Source: Selenomonadaceae bacterium (GTDB taxonomy: Bacteria > Bacillota > Negativicutes > Selenomonadales > Selenomonadaceae). Taken from it: 6,500 nucleotides of DNA. This document shows positions 1 to 5,980 of the stretch, piece by piece. A program made the translations under genes and the position numbers. The notes beneath the pieces were generated by a model. It was not told the DNA's origin. It searched no databases and saw nothing but the letters and a program-made list of their open reading frames with translations. Location: positions 1-6,500 of the forward strand of contig JAFUTM010000409.1 of NCBI GenBank assembly GCA_017484235.1. The letters are read 5' to 3'. Positions within the stretch are counted from its first letter, which is position 1. Every line of letters starts with the position of its first letter.

Positions 1-780
1 AGGATTTGCATAACCTACCAAATTAGCTATTTCTATAATTGTAAGATTTGTATTTTCCAGAAGGTTTCGCGCTTTTCTTAAACGTAAAATGCGTTTCCAT
101 TCGCCAAAACCGTGTCCAGTGGAAGCCTTTATTAGACGAGAACAATGCGACAACGAAAAATTAAAGTGTTTGGCCAATTCTGCAAGTGTAATAGTTGACA
201 AGTTTTCCTGGATATAGCTCATAACCATAAAATTGTCGGGCAAGTTTGAACGAACGGTTGTAAATGTATCAAAATTATGCCTGTAGTTTCTCATTATGTG
301 AACAAAACTTAAAATAAAATATCCAATCAAAAATTGCTCGGTGTAGTCGTCGCAATTGATTTCGTTTTCGTACATTTCAATTGCGATTTTTTGTAAAACT
401 TCATCGTCGCCCGTGTGAAAAATTAAATACTTGACCGGATTTTTGTCGTGTACGCTTTCCAGAAATAATTTGTTGATAAGGTGGTTTCCTTTCAAAATCG
501 GCGCAAAAATTTCGTAAAATTTGTCGTAATTCAACAGAAATTCAAAAATTATCGTCTCATCATCAAATTGCTCAAATCTATGCAAAGTTTCAGGCGATAT
601 GATTATTATATCACCTTTTTGCAAGGATAGTTGTCTCATATAAATATTTTCTGTCAAATTTCCATTAAAAATATAAATAATTGTAAAGTTCGATTGTTTA
701 CTAAAATCGACAGGGAACATTTTTTCGTAACAATTAACGGAAATTGCCCTGTCATTTTTGTTTGTAGAACGTGTTGTCAT
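1..780 (-). CDS. AraC-family transcriptional regulator, C-terminus cut by window edge
   Basis: The reverse strand reads open from an ATG at 780-778 to the window edge, giving 260 residues with no stop. The N-terminal ~100 residues resemble the cupin-like sensor domain of AraC-type sugar regulators: alternating hydrophobic strands, then LQKGDIIIISPETLHRF (about 53-69), the usual 'GD-hydrophobic-P-x-x-H' loop. The C-terminus carries a first helix-turn-helix (TLAELAKHFNFSLSHCSRLI, 198-217) and the start of the second (IIEIANLVGYANP, 248-260), which is the classic AraC signature. About 25-30 residues should lie outside the window. The start is the first ATG after an in-frame TAA at 813-811. Its ribosome site is weak (AGCAGG, about 12 bases upstream). 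It is divergent from the rha operon and so probably its rhamnose-responsive activator, which is inference from position. Whether it is orthologous to E. coli RhaS or RhaR cannot be said. The gene is clearly more AT-rich than the operon. Confidence 0.93.
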   Translation of the reverse strand, partial: MTTRSTNKNDRAISVNCYEKMFPVDFSKQSNFTIIYIFNGNLTENIYMRQLSLQKGDIIIISPETLHRFEQFDDETIIFEFLLNYDKFYEIFAPILKGNHLINKLFLESVHDKNPVKYLIFHTGDDEVLQKIAIEMYENEINCDDYTEQFLIGYFILSFVHIMRNYRHNFDTFTTVRSNLPDNFMVMSYIQENLSTITLAELAKHFNFSLSHCSRLIKASTGHGFGEWKRILRLRKARNLLENTNLTIIEIANLVGYANP

Positions 781-815
781 ATTTGTGTAAAACCTGCTTT
801 CATCAGACTTTTAAC

Positions 816-844
816 ATAACAAAAAAAGTCAATCAAGTTCGCAA
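816..844 (-). promoter_or_regulatory. Candidate promoter of the AraC-type regulator
   Basis: On the reverse strand TTGCGA (844-839) is followed after 17 bases by TGTTAT (821-816). Each matches four of six positions of the sigma-70/sigma-A consensus. Transcription would begin near 809, leaving a leader of about 30 bases before the ATG at 780. TTGATT at 834-829 with TAAAAG at 811-806, also 17 apart, is an alternative. The -35 overlaps the AAGTTCGCAA word at 835-844, so feedback control is conceivable. This is a pattern match only. Confidence 0.3.
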
Positions 845-954
845 ATAAAACAATTTATTTCTGTTTATCTTTGTTTTAAAATAAAACTATCAAGAAAGAA
901 GGTAAATACAGTATAACACAGATTTAAAAGTTTGCAAGTGATTTTTAAAATTTT

Positions 955-961
955 AGGAGAG
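955..961 (+). promoter_or_regulatory. Ribosome binding site of rhaB
   Basis: AGGAGAG lies seven bases before the ATG at 969. It supports that start over the nearby GTG (961) and ATG (964), which are in other frames. Confidence 0.85.
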
Positions 962-968
962 TGATGAT

Positions 969-2390
969 ATGGCTGACAAAAAATATTATCTTGCGGTTGA
1001 TATTGGCGCGTCGAGCGGGCGTCATATTCTCGGCTGGTTTGAGAATGGCAAAATCCGCATTGAAGAAATCCACCGTTTTGAAAACAAACTTGTCAAACGA
1101 AATGGTCACTTGTGCTGGGACATCGAACATCTCTTCGATGAGATCTTGAACGGACTCAAGAAGTGTAAAGACCTCAACCGTGTGCCGGCAAGCGTCGGCA
1201 TTGATACTTGGGGCGTTGATTTTGTTCTGCTTGATGCGGCGGGCAAAGTTTTAGGCGATACTGTTGCATATCGTGACGGTCGTACTAAGGGTATGGATTC
1301 CGTCGTCTATGAGACTATCAGCGCTGATGAACTTTATAGCCGCAATGGAATACAGAAGCAGCTCTTTAATTCCATTTACCAGCTCATCGCTATAAAGCAG
1401 ACTGAGCCGAAGATTTTGGAGCAGGCGGAACACTTTTTGATGATACCGGAATATCTCAACTACCTGCTGACCGGTGAGATGAAGAACGAATACACGAACG
1501 CAACGACCAGTCAGCTCGTCAATGCAAAGACGCAGGACTGGGACTATGAACTAATGGATAAATTGGGTATTCCAACAAAGATTTTTGGACAGCTCAATAT
1601 GCCTAAGACTGTGGTTGGCAATCTGTCAGATGAAATTGCACAAAAAGTCGGATTCCAGACAGAAGTTGTATTGCCTGCAACGCACGACACCGGCTCTGCA
1701 GTTATGGCGGTGCCGACGACTTCGGACGACGCCATTTACCTCAGTTCCGGCACGTGGTCACTTATGGGCATTGAGCGGCTTATACCGGACTGCTCGGATA
1801 AGAGTCGCGAACATAACTTCACCAATGAGGGCGGCTATCATTACCGCTATCGTTATCTTAAAAATATAATGGGAATGTGGATGATGCAGTCGCTTCGCCG
1901 TGAGTTTAAGCATAAGTACACGTTTAATGAGCTTTACCAGCTTGCTTACATCGGCCGCTATTTCACTTCTATTGTCAACATCAACGACGAATCGTTTTTG
2001 GCACCGGACAATATGATTAAGGCCATACAAAATTACTGTGAGAAAACCAATCAGGAAAAGCCGGAGACCGAATGTGAGCTGCTCTATTGTATTTATTGCA
2101 GTCTGGCACGCTGCTACGCTCAGACGGTTGTGGAGATTGAAGAAGTCACTGGCAAGAAATATGATAAGATTTACGTTGTCGGCGGCGGCTGCCAAGACCA
2201 ATTCCTCAACGCTTTAATTGCGACTGAGACGGGCAAAGAAGTCTACGCCGGACCGATTGAGGCGACGGCACTGGGCAATATTATGGCGCAGATGCTTAAA
2301 GACAACGTATTTGAAAACTTAAACGAGGCGCGTAGAATGATTGCGAAGTCCTTCGATGTTGCCATCGTTGATAAAACTCTGAGATTTTAA
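969..2390 (+). CDS. rhaB: L-rhamnulokinase RhaB
   Basis: This cytoplasmic kinase of the FGGY sugar-kinase family transfers phosphate from ATP to L-rhamnulose, giving L-rhamnulose 1-phosphate. The 473 residues are close to the 489 of E. coli RhaB. Visible landmarks are the N-terminal phosphate loop (YLAVDIGASSGR, 7-18), GIDTWGVDFVLLD (77-89), the catalytic-base region PATHDTGSAV (236-245, Asp240 the expected base), SSGTWSLMG (259-267), and the C-terminal nucleotide-site motif VVGGGCQDQFLN (403-414) followed by GPIEATALGNI (428-438). The HDTGSAV and GGGCQ motifs favour rhamnulokinase over xylulo-, glycero- or fuculokinase. It is the first gene of the operon, 103 bases before rhaA, and that gap holds a palindromic repeat element. 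An oddity is the cysteines at 369, 374, 377 and 382 in one predicted helix. The ATG at 969 has a good ribosome site, and no key residue appears to be missing. Confidence 0.96.
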   Translation: MADKKYYLAVDIGASSGRHILGWFENGKIRIEEIHRFENKLVKRNGHLCWDIEHLFDEILNGLKKCKDLNRVPASVGIDTWGVDFVLLDAAGKVLGDTVAYRDGRTKGMDSVVYETISADELYSRNGIQKQLFNSIYQLIAIKQTEPKILEQAEHFLMIPEYLNYLLTGEMKNEYTNATTSQLVNAKTQDWDYELMDKLGIPTKIFGQLNMPKTVVGNLSDEIAQKVGFQTEVVLPATHDTGSAVMAVPTTSDDAIYLSSGTWSLMGIERLIPDCSDKSREHNFTNEGGYHYRYRYLKNIMGMWMMQSLRREFKHKYTFNELYQLAYIGRYFTSIVNINDESFLAPDNMIKAIQNYCEKTNQEKPETECELLYCIYCSLARCYAQTVVEIEEVTGKKYDKIYVVGGGCQDQFLNALIATETGKEVYAGPIEATALGNIMAQMLKDNVFENLNEARRMIAKSFDVAIVDKTLRF

Positions 2391-2392
2391 CA

Positions 2393-2471
2393 ATTATGAA
2401 TGAGAAATTAGGAATGAGGAATTAAGAGTTCGTATCTTTTATTCCTAATTCAACATTCCTAATTCCTAATT
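2393..2471. repeat. Heptad palindromic repeat element, copy 1 (rhaB-rhaA gap)
   Basis: The left arm (2393-2427) is five abutting 7-base units: ATTATGA, ATGAGAA, ATTAGGA, ATGAGGA, ATTAAGA. The right arm (2443-2470) is four units in the opposite sense: TCCTAAT, TCAACAT, TCCTAAT, TCCTAAT. The arms pair as a long imperfect stem: 2406-2424 with 2446-2464 gives 17 of 19 pairs, and weaker pairing continues outward to 2399/2471 and inward to about 2429/2441. The loop is about 11-21 bases. It starts three bases after the rhaB stop and ends just before the rhaA ribosome site. There is no T-run, so it is not an obvious terminator. It could act as an mRNA-stabilising or processing hairpin, or be a small mobile or expanding repeat; the sequence does not say which. 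Confidence 0.85.
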
Positions 2472-2480
2472 ATAAATATT

Positions 2481-2487
2481 GGGAGGG
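2481..2487 (+). promoter_or_regulatory. Ribosome binding site fixing the rhaA start
   Basis: GGGAGGG lies six bases before the ATG at 2494. An in-frame TTG at 2479 would put this purine run inside the protein, so the TTG is not the likely start. Confidence 0.85.
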
Positions 2488-2493
2488 TTTAAT

Positions 2494-3753
2494 ATGTCGA
2501 ATTATGAAGAGGCAAAATCCAAGTATGGTAAAGTCGGTGTTGATGTGGAGAAGGCACTGGACAAACTCAAAGATGTCAGTATTTCGCTGCACTGCTGGCA
2601 AGGCGACGATGTGCGCGGCTTTGACACTGATCCAAACAAGCCGCTGACTGGCGGTATCCAGACGACAGGCAACTATCCTGGCCGTGCTCGTACGCCAGAT
2701 GAGCTTATGGCGGACATCGACAAAGTTATCAGCCTGGTTCCAGGCAAGCCGAAAATGAATCTGCACGCAAGTTACGCTATCTTTGAAAACGGCGAATGGG
2801 CAGATAGAGATAAGCTTGAGCCGAAACATTTTGCAAAATGGGTACAATTCTGCAAAGAACGCGGACTGGGCTGCGATTTTAATCCAACGTTCTTCTCACA
2901 CCCAAAATGCGATCCACTGACACTTTCCTCACCAAATAAAGAAACTCGTGACTTCTGGATTGAGCACGGCAAAGCCTGTATCCGAATCAGCACATATCTT
3001 GCTGAAGAACTCGGCCAACCCTGCGTGATGAACATCTGGACAGGCGACGGCTTTAAGGATATACCTGGCGACAGATTGGGACCTCGTAAACGCTACCGTG
3101 AGAGTATCGACGCAATCTTATCTGAGCCGTACGACTTCAAAAAAGTTAAGCCCTGCGTTGAGAGTAAAGTTTTTGGCATTGGCGTTGAGTCTTACACCGT
3201 CGGCAGTTCGGAGTTTTCGCTTGGCTATGCGGCAATGAATAAGGATAAATGTATTCCGCTGATGGACAATGGACACTACCACCCAACTGAAGTTGTCAGC
3301 GACAAGATACCAGCTCTGCTGACGTTCTTCGACGAGATTGCACTGCACGTTACTCGTCCGGTCCGTTGGGACAGTGACCACGTTGTACTCTTCGACGACG
3401 AGACGAAAGAAATTGCTCGCGAAATCGTACGCTGCGGTGGTCTCGAAGGTCGCGTAAATATCGCGCTTGATTACTTCGACGCCTCAATCAATAGAATCTC
3501 CGCCTGGACTACCGGTTATCGCAACTTCCAAAAGGCTCTGCTGTTTGCCCTGCTTCAGCCAGTCGATAAGCTTAAAGCTCTGCAGGACAATAGCGAATTT
3601 TCCGAGCTGATGGTTGTACAGGAAGAACTCAAGACTTTGCCGTTTGGTGATGTTTGGGCAGAATTCTGCAAACGCCATAACGCGCCGCTTGACGGTGAGT
3701 GGTTCCAGATTGTTAAAGATTATGAACGTGATGTACTTTCAAAGAGAGGTTAA
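2494..3753 (+). CDS. rhaA: L-rhamnose isomerase RhaA
   Basis: This cytoplasmic, metal-dependent (usually Mn2+) isomerase converts L-rhamnose to L-rhamnulose, the first committed step. The 419 residues equal the E. coli enzyme length, and the match to that family is visible along the whole chain: HCWQGDDV (33-40), LTGGIQTTGNYPG (51-63), NIWTGDG (180-186), FGIGVESYTVGS (227-238), GHYHPTEV (260-267), RPVRWDSDHVV (288-298), ALDYFDASINR (324-334). Aligned by eye with E. coli, the structural metal ligands Glu234, Asp267, His294 and Asp334 correspond to Glu232, Asp258, His285 and Asp326 here. The catalytic-metal ligands His270, Asp302 and Asp304 correspond to His261, Asp293 and Asp295. All are present. 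The ATG at 2494 is chosen because the in-frame TTG at 2479 precedes the ribosome site. The rhaD start follows after only four bases, so the two are probably translationally coupled. Confidence 0.97.
   Translation: MSNYEEAKSKYGKVGVDVEKALDKLKDVSISLHCWQGDDVRGFDTDPNKPLTGGIQTTGNYPGRARTPDELMADIDKVISLVPGKPKMNLHASYAIFENGEWADRDKLEPKHFAKWVQFCKERGLGCDFNPTFFSHPKCDPLTLSSPNKETRDFWIEHGKACIRISTYLAEELGQPCVMNIWTGDGFKDIPGDRLGPRKRYRESIDAILSEPYDFKKVKPCVESKVFGIGVESYTVGSSEFSLGYAAMNKDKCIPLMDNGHYHPTEVVSDKIPALLTFFDEIALHVTRPVRWDSDHVVLFDDETKEIAREIVRCGGLEGRVNIALDYFDASINRISAWTTGYRNFQKALLFALLQPVDKLKALQDNSEFSELMVVQEELKTLPFGDVWAEFCKRHNAPLDGEWFQIVKDYERDVLSKRG
3744..3749 (+). promoter_or_regulatory. Ribosome binding site fixing the rhaD start
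   Basis: GAGAGG lies within the last codons of rhaA, eight bases before the ATG at 3758. The reading frame is open further upstream, inside rhaA, but this site marks 3758 as the start. Confidence 0.8.
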
Positions 3754-3757
3754 TACA

Positions 3758-4576
3758 ATGGATATTAAGCAATCAAAATTTATGGAAGGCTTCATTCGCC
3801 TGACCTCTGACGCATTTAAAAAGGGCTGGCACGAGCGCAACGGCGGCAACCTGACTTATCGCATTAAAGATGAAGAAATCGAAGCCGTCAAAGACTCGCT
3901 GCACGACGTTAAAGAGTGGAAGCCGATTGGCAATACGGTGCCTGGTCTCGCCGGCGAATATTTCCTTGTAACTGGCAGCGGCAAGTATATGCGCAATGTC
4001 GAGATTGCACCGGAGGAAAACGTCGCAGTTATTAAAATCGACGATAAGGGCGAAAACTACGGTATAGTTTGGGGCCTCGTCAACGGCGGCCGTCCAACGA
4101 GTGAACTTCCGACACATTTGGCAAATCACGAACTCAAAAAGAAACTCACCAATGGCGTCAACCGCGTAATCTACCACGCGCACCCAACTAATCTGATTGC
4201 CTTGACCTTCGTGCTGCCGCTCAACGATAAAGACTTTACGCGCGAACTCTGGGAAATGGCGACCGAAGACCCGGTTATATTCCCTGAAGGTCTCGGCATT
4301 GTTCAGTGGATGGTGCCTGGCGGTAAGGAGATTGCCGACGCTTCGACTAAACTTATGGAGAAATACCGCGTTGTAGTATGGGCGCATCACGGACTGTTCG
4401 TCTGCGGTGACGACTTTGATGAAGCCTTTGGTTTAATGGATACCGTTGAAAAGGCGTCGGAAATCTGCGTTAAGGTGCTGTCAATGGGCGGCAAGAAGCA
4501 GACTATTCCGCGCGAAGGATTTATCCAGCTCGCCAAAGATTTTAACATCAACTTAAATATGGAACTCTTGGACTAA
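3758..4576 (+). CDS. rhaD: L-rhamnulose-1-phosphate aldolase RhaD
   Basis: This class II, zinc-dependent aldolase of the aldolase/adducin fold cleaves L-rhamnulose 1-phosphate to dihydroxyacetone phosphate and L-lactaldehyde. The 272 residues compare with 274 in E. coli. Visible motifs are KGWHERNGGNLT (22-33) and VTGSGKYMRN (71-80) of the phosphate-binding region, PTSELPTH (113-120), YHAHPTNLIALT (139-150), VVWAHHGLF (206-214) and DEAFGLMDTVEKA (221-233). By alignment with E. coli RhaD, the zinc ligands His141, His143 and His212 correspond to His140, His142 and His211, and catalytic Glu117 to Glu116. All are present. The frame stays open 48 codons upstream inside rhaA, but the start at 3758 fits the family length and has a ribosome site. 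PTSELPTH and the length favour RhaD over fuculose-phosphate aldolase or ribulose-phosphate epimerase relatives. The fused RhaD-dehydrogenase found in some bacteria is excluded by the length. Confidence 0.96.
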   Translation: MDIKQSKFMEGFIRLTSDAFKKGWHERNGGNLTYRIKDEEIEAVKDSLHDVKEWKPIGNTVPGLAGEYFLVTGSGKYMRNVEIAPEENVAVIKIDDKGENYGIVWGLVNGGRPTSELPTHLANHELKKKLTNGVNRVIYHAHPTNLIALTFVLPLNDKDFTRELWEMATEDPVIFPEGLGIVQWMVPGGKEIADASTKLMEKYRVVVWAHHGLFVCGDDFDEAFGLMDTVEKASEICVKVLSMGGKKQTIPREGFIQLAKDFNINLNMELLD

Positions 4577-4580
4577 ACTA

Positions 4581-4660
4581 ATTAGGAATTAAGAATGAGG
4601 AATTAGGAATTAACTACGGCTGTCAAATGTATTCCTAATTCCTAATTCCTAATTCAGCAT
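4581..4660. repeat. Heptad palindromic repeat element, copy 2 (rhaD-permease gap)
   Basis: The left arm (4581-4615) reads ATTAGGA, ATTAAGA, ATGAGGA, ATTAGGA, ATTAACT. The right arm (4633-4660) reads TCCTAAT three times, then TCAGCAT. Positions 4586-4610 pair with 4631-4655, giving 23 of 25 base pairs around a 20-base loop that begins TAACTACGGC. The unit variants ATTAAGA, ATGAGGA and TCARCAT also occur in the copy after rhaB but in a different order, so the elements are related but not simple duplicates. It begins four bases after the rhaD stop, ends just before the permease ribosome site, and has no T-run. It is probably read through as part of the operon mRNA. Confidence 0.87.
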
Positions 4661-4679
4661 TATAGAGAGGGTGATTTAA

Positions 4680-5966
4680 ATGTCAACTCAACAAGAACCT
4701 TCTGCGTGGAAGAAAACTATCCTCGCCGCTATGACGAGCTATATCGACGCCGGCTCAATCGTCGCCGGTGCTGCAGGCTTGAGTATGTGGCAGCAGTATT
4801 TAAATATGGACGGCGTACAAATGGGCGCACTCGCTGCCCTTTCGTCAAACGCAGCTTCCGCCGCCGTCGGTGCCTTAGTTGGCGGTCGAATCTGTGACCG
4901 TTACGGAAGAAAGTTCGTTTACACGTACGACCTGCTCGTTTACATTGCCGGTATGCTTTTAATCGTCTTCGGTGTCAATTACGCAATGCTGCTCGGCGGT
5001 TATATTATTGTTGGTCTCGGCGTTGGTGCTGATATTGTCGCGTCGTGGACTCTCATTGCGGAAGAGGCGCCGGCTGAGGACAGAGCTAAGCACTGCGGCT
5101 CGGCTCAGTTCGCATGGGCTCTCGGACCTGCCGTCGTCTTGCTCGTTTCAGCTTGGATTAATCAGTATGGCCTGATTGGCAACAGGATTGTATTCGGCCA
5201 CTTGATTCTCGTTGCGCTCTGGGTCTGGTGGCAGCGTCTCAAAATGCCGGAGTCGAAATCCTTCCAAGAGGCTAAGGAGAAGGAGCAGCAGCTCATCGCC
5301 GAAGGCAAAATCAAGAAAGTTACTTATGGAGAATTATTATCTGGAATCAATCTTAAAACGGTATTGTTCCTCTGCGGTGTTTATTCGGTTTGGAACCTCT
5401 GCGCGAGTACTTGGGGCTTCTTTATGCCGTACATTTATGAGAACGTCGGCAAGCTCTCCAACAGTATGTCTCAGTTGATGTCCGTTGGCTCGTTCGTTCT
5501 CTCGTCGGCCGGCACTTACTTCATCTTTATGCAGCTTGGCGATAGAGTTAGCCGCCGTATGCTTTATGCGGTAATCGGTGGTATTTATGTGATTGGCTGG
5601 GCTGTATGGGTACTGCCGCCTGAGATGATGAGTATGTGGATGCTTATTATGTTCACTGTCTTTGCTGGTATCAACAATGGCTCTGGCCAGCAGGCCTTTT
5701 ACCAACTGTGGTGCTCGGAACTTTTCCCAACTAAATATCGTGCAACGGCTCAAGGCTTAACCTTCTTTATCACTCGTATACTCGCTGCGTGTTGGGGCTT
5801 CAGCGTGCCGATTATTATGGAGTCGCTCGGATTCCGTTATGCCGCTATGCTGATGGTTACCTTTGCTGCGATTAGTTGGCTCGTTGGAACGATTGGTGCG
5901 CCTAATACCAGCGGCAAGACTCTCAAGGAAATTGAAATTGAGCGTTATGGTCACGTCGTTGAATAA
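4680..5966 (+). CDS. MFS sugar permease, probable L-rhamnose importer
   Basis: This inner-membrane major facilitator superfamily transporter has 428 residues and about twelve hydrophobic segments. Sugar-porter-like landmarks are the loop 2-3 motif GGRICDRYGRK (68-78), EEAPAEDRAK (128-137), PESKSF (190-195) opening a charged central loop to about 222, the second-half loop GDRVSRR (287-293), ELFPTKYRATAQG (347-359) and a C-terminal SGKTLKEIE (411-419). Cotransport of a cation (usually H+) with sugar is typical of the family. Rhamnose specificity is inferred only from its place between rhaD and rhaM. It is not the E. coli RhaT type, which belongs to another family. The ATG at 4680 follows GAGAGGG at 4665-4671 with eight bases between. 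The stop codon shares its last A with an ATG at 5966, and the rhaM ribosome site lies directly after it. A related sugar, or a rhamnose oligosaccharide, remains possible as substrate. Confidence 0.92.
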   Translation: MSTQQEPSAWKKTILAAMTSYIDAGSIVAGAAGLSMWQQYLNMDGVQMGALAALSSNAASAAVGALVGGRICDRYGRKFVYTYDLLVYIAGMLLIVFGVNYAMLLGGYIIVGLGVGADIVASWTLIAEEAPAEDRAKHCGSAQFAWALGPAVVLLVSAWINQYGLIGNRIVFGHLILVALWVWWQRLKMPESKSFQEAKEKEQQLIAEGKIKKVTYGELLSGINLKTVLFLCGVYSVWNLCASTWGFFMPYIYENVGKLSNSMSQLMSVGSFVLSSAGTYFIFMQLGDRVSRRMLYAVIGGIYVIGWAVWVLPPEMMSMWMLIMFTVFAGINNGSGQQAFYQLWCSELFPTKYRATAQGLTFFITRILAACWGFSVPIIMESLGFRYAAMLMVTFAAISWLVGTIGAPNTSGKTLKEIEIERYGHVVE

Positions 5967-5967
5967 T

Positions 5968-5971
5968 GGAG
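5968..5971 (+). promoter_or_regulatory. Ribosome binding site fixing the rhaM start
   Basis: GGAG lies nine bases before the ATG at 5981. The other in-frame ATG, at 5966, overlaps the permease stop and has no clear ribosome site at proper spacing, so it could only start by coupled re-initiation. Confidence 0.6.
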
Positions 5972-5980
5972 TTGATTTAT

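Larger units (their letters stand above)
781..968. promoter_or_regulatory. Divergent control region between regulator and rha operon
   Basis: These 188 AT-rich bases separate the two start codons and must contain both promoters. For the operon (+), TATAAC at 912-917 is a possible -10. The hexamer 17 bases upstream (ATCAAG, 889-894) is a poor -35, as is common at activator-dependent promoters. Repeated words here are AAATAAAACWAT at 843-854 and 879-890 (11 of 12 identical), AAGTTYGCAA at 835-844 and 928-937, and a perfect inverted repeat AAATAAA/TTTATTT at 843-849 and 854-860. The second copy of the 12-base word touches the candidate -35, where AraC-type activators often bind. All operator assignments are inference, and the low complexity of the region makes chance repeats likely. 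No CcpA-type cre palindrome was seen. Confidence 0.5.

Noticed and set aside
631..819. 62-residue forward open frame overlapping the regulator start
   Set aside because: It lies antisense to the AraC-type gene, has no ribosome site and no motif.
781..968. Riboswitch or catabolite-repression (cre) site in the leader
   Set aside because: The predicted leader before rhaB is only about 44 bases and no cre-like palindrome was found.
2073..2114. Four cysteines (369, 374, 377, 382) in RhaB as a possible metal site
   Set aside because: They fall in a helix that is conserved in the kinase family without such a role, and the spacing puts them on different helix faces. Probably incidental.
1758..2201. 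147-residue reverse open frame opposite rhaB
   Set aside because: It lies entirely antisense to conserved rhaB codons, has no recognisable motif and no sign of its own expression signals.
2393..2470. Heptad arms as a CRISPR array
   Set aside because: Units are 7 bases, abutting without spacers, and the arms are inverted relative to each other.
2479..2493. In-frame TTG start adding five residues (MGGFN) to RhaA
   Set aside because: The added codons are the ribosome binding site itself (GGGAGGG), and the ATG at 2494 gives the standard 419-residue enzyme.
3614..3757. Upstream 48-codon extension of RhaD inside rhaA
   Set aside because: It overlaps the conserved end of rhaA in another frame, lacks family similarity, and a ribosome site precedes the ATG at 3758.
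3773..4390. 205-residue reverse open frame opposite rhaD
   Set aside because: It is an antisense shadow of a conserved gene, and its composition follows the complement of rhaD codons.
4586..4655. Heptad hairpin as a transcription terminator between rhaD and the permease
   Set aside because: The stem is AT-rich and no T-run follows. The next gene has its own ribosome site but no evident promoter.
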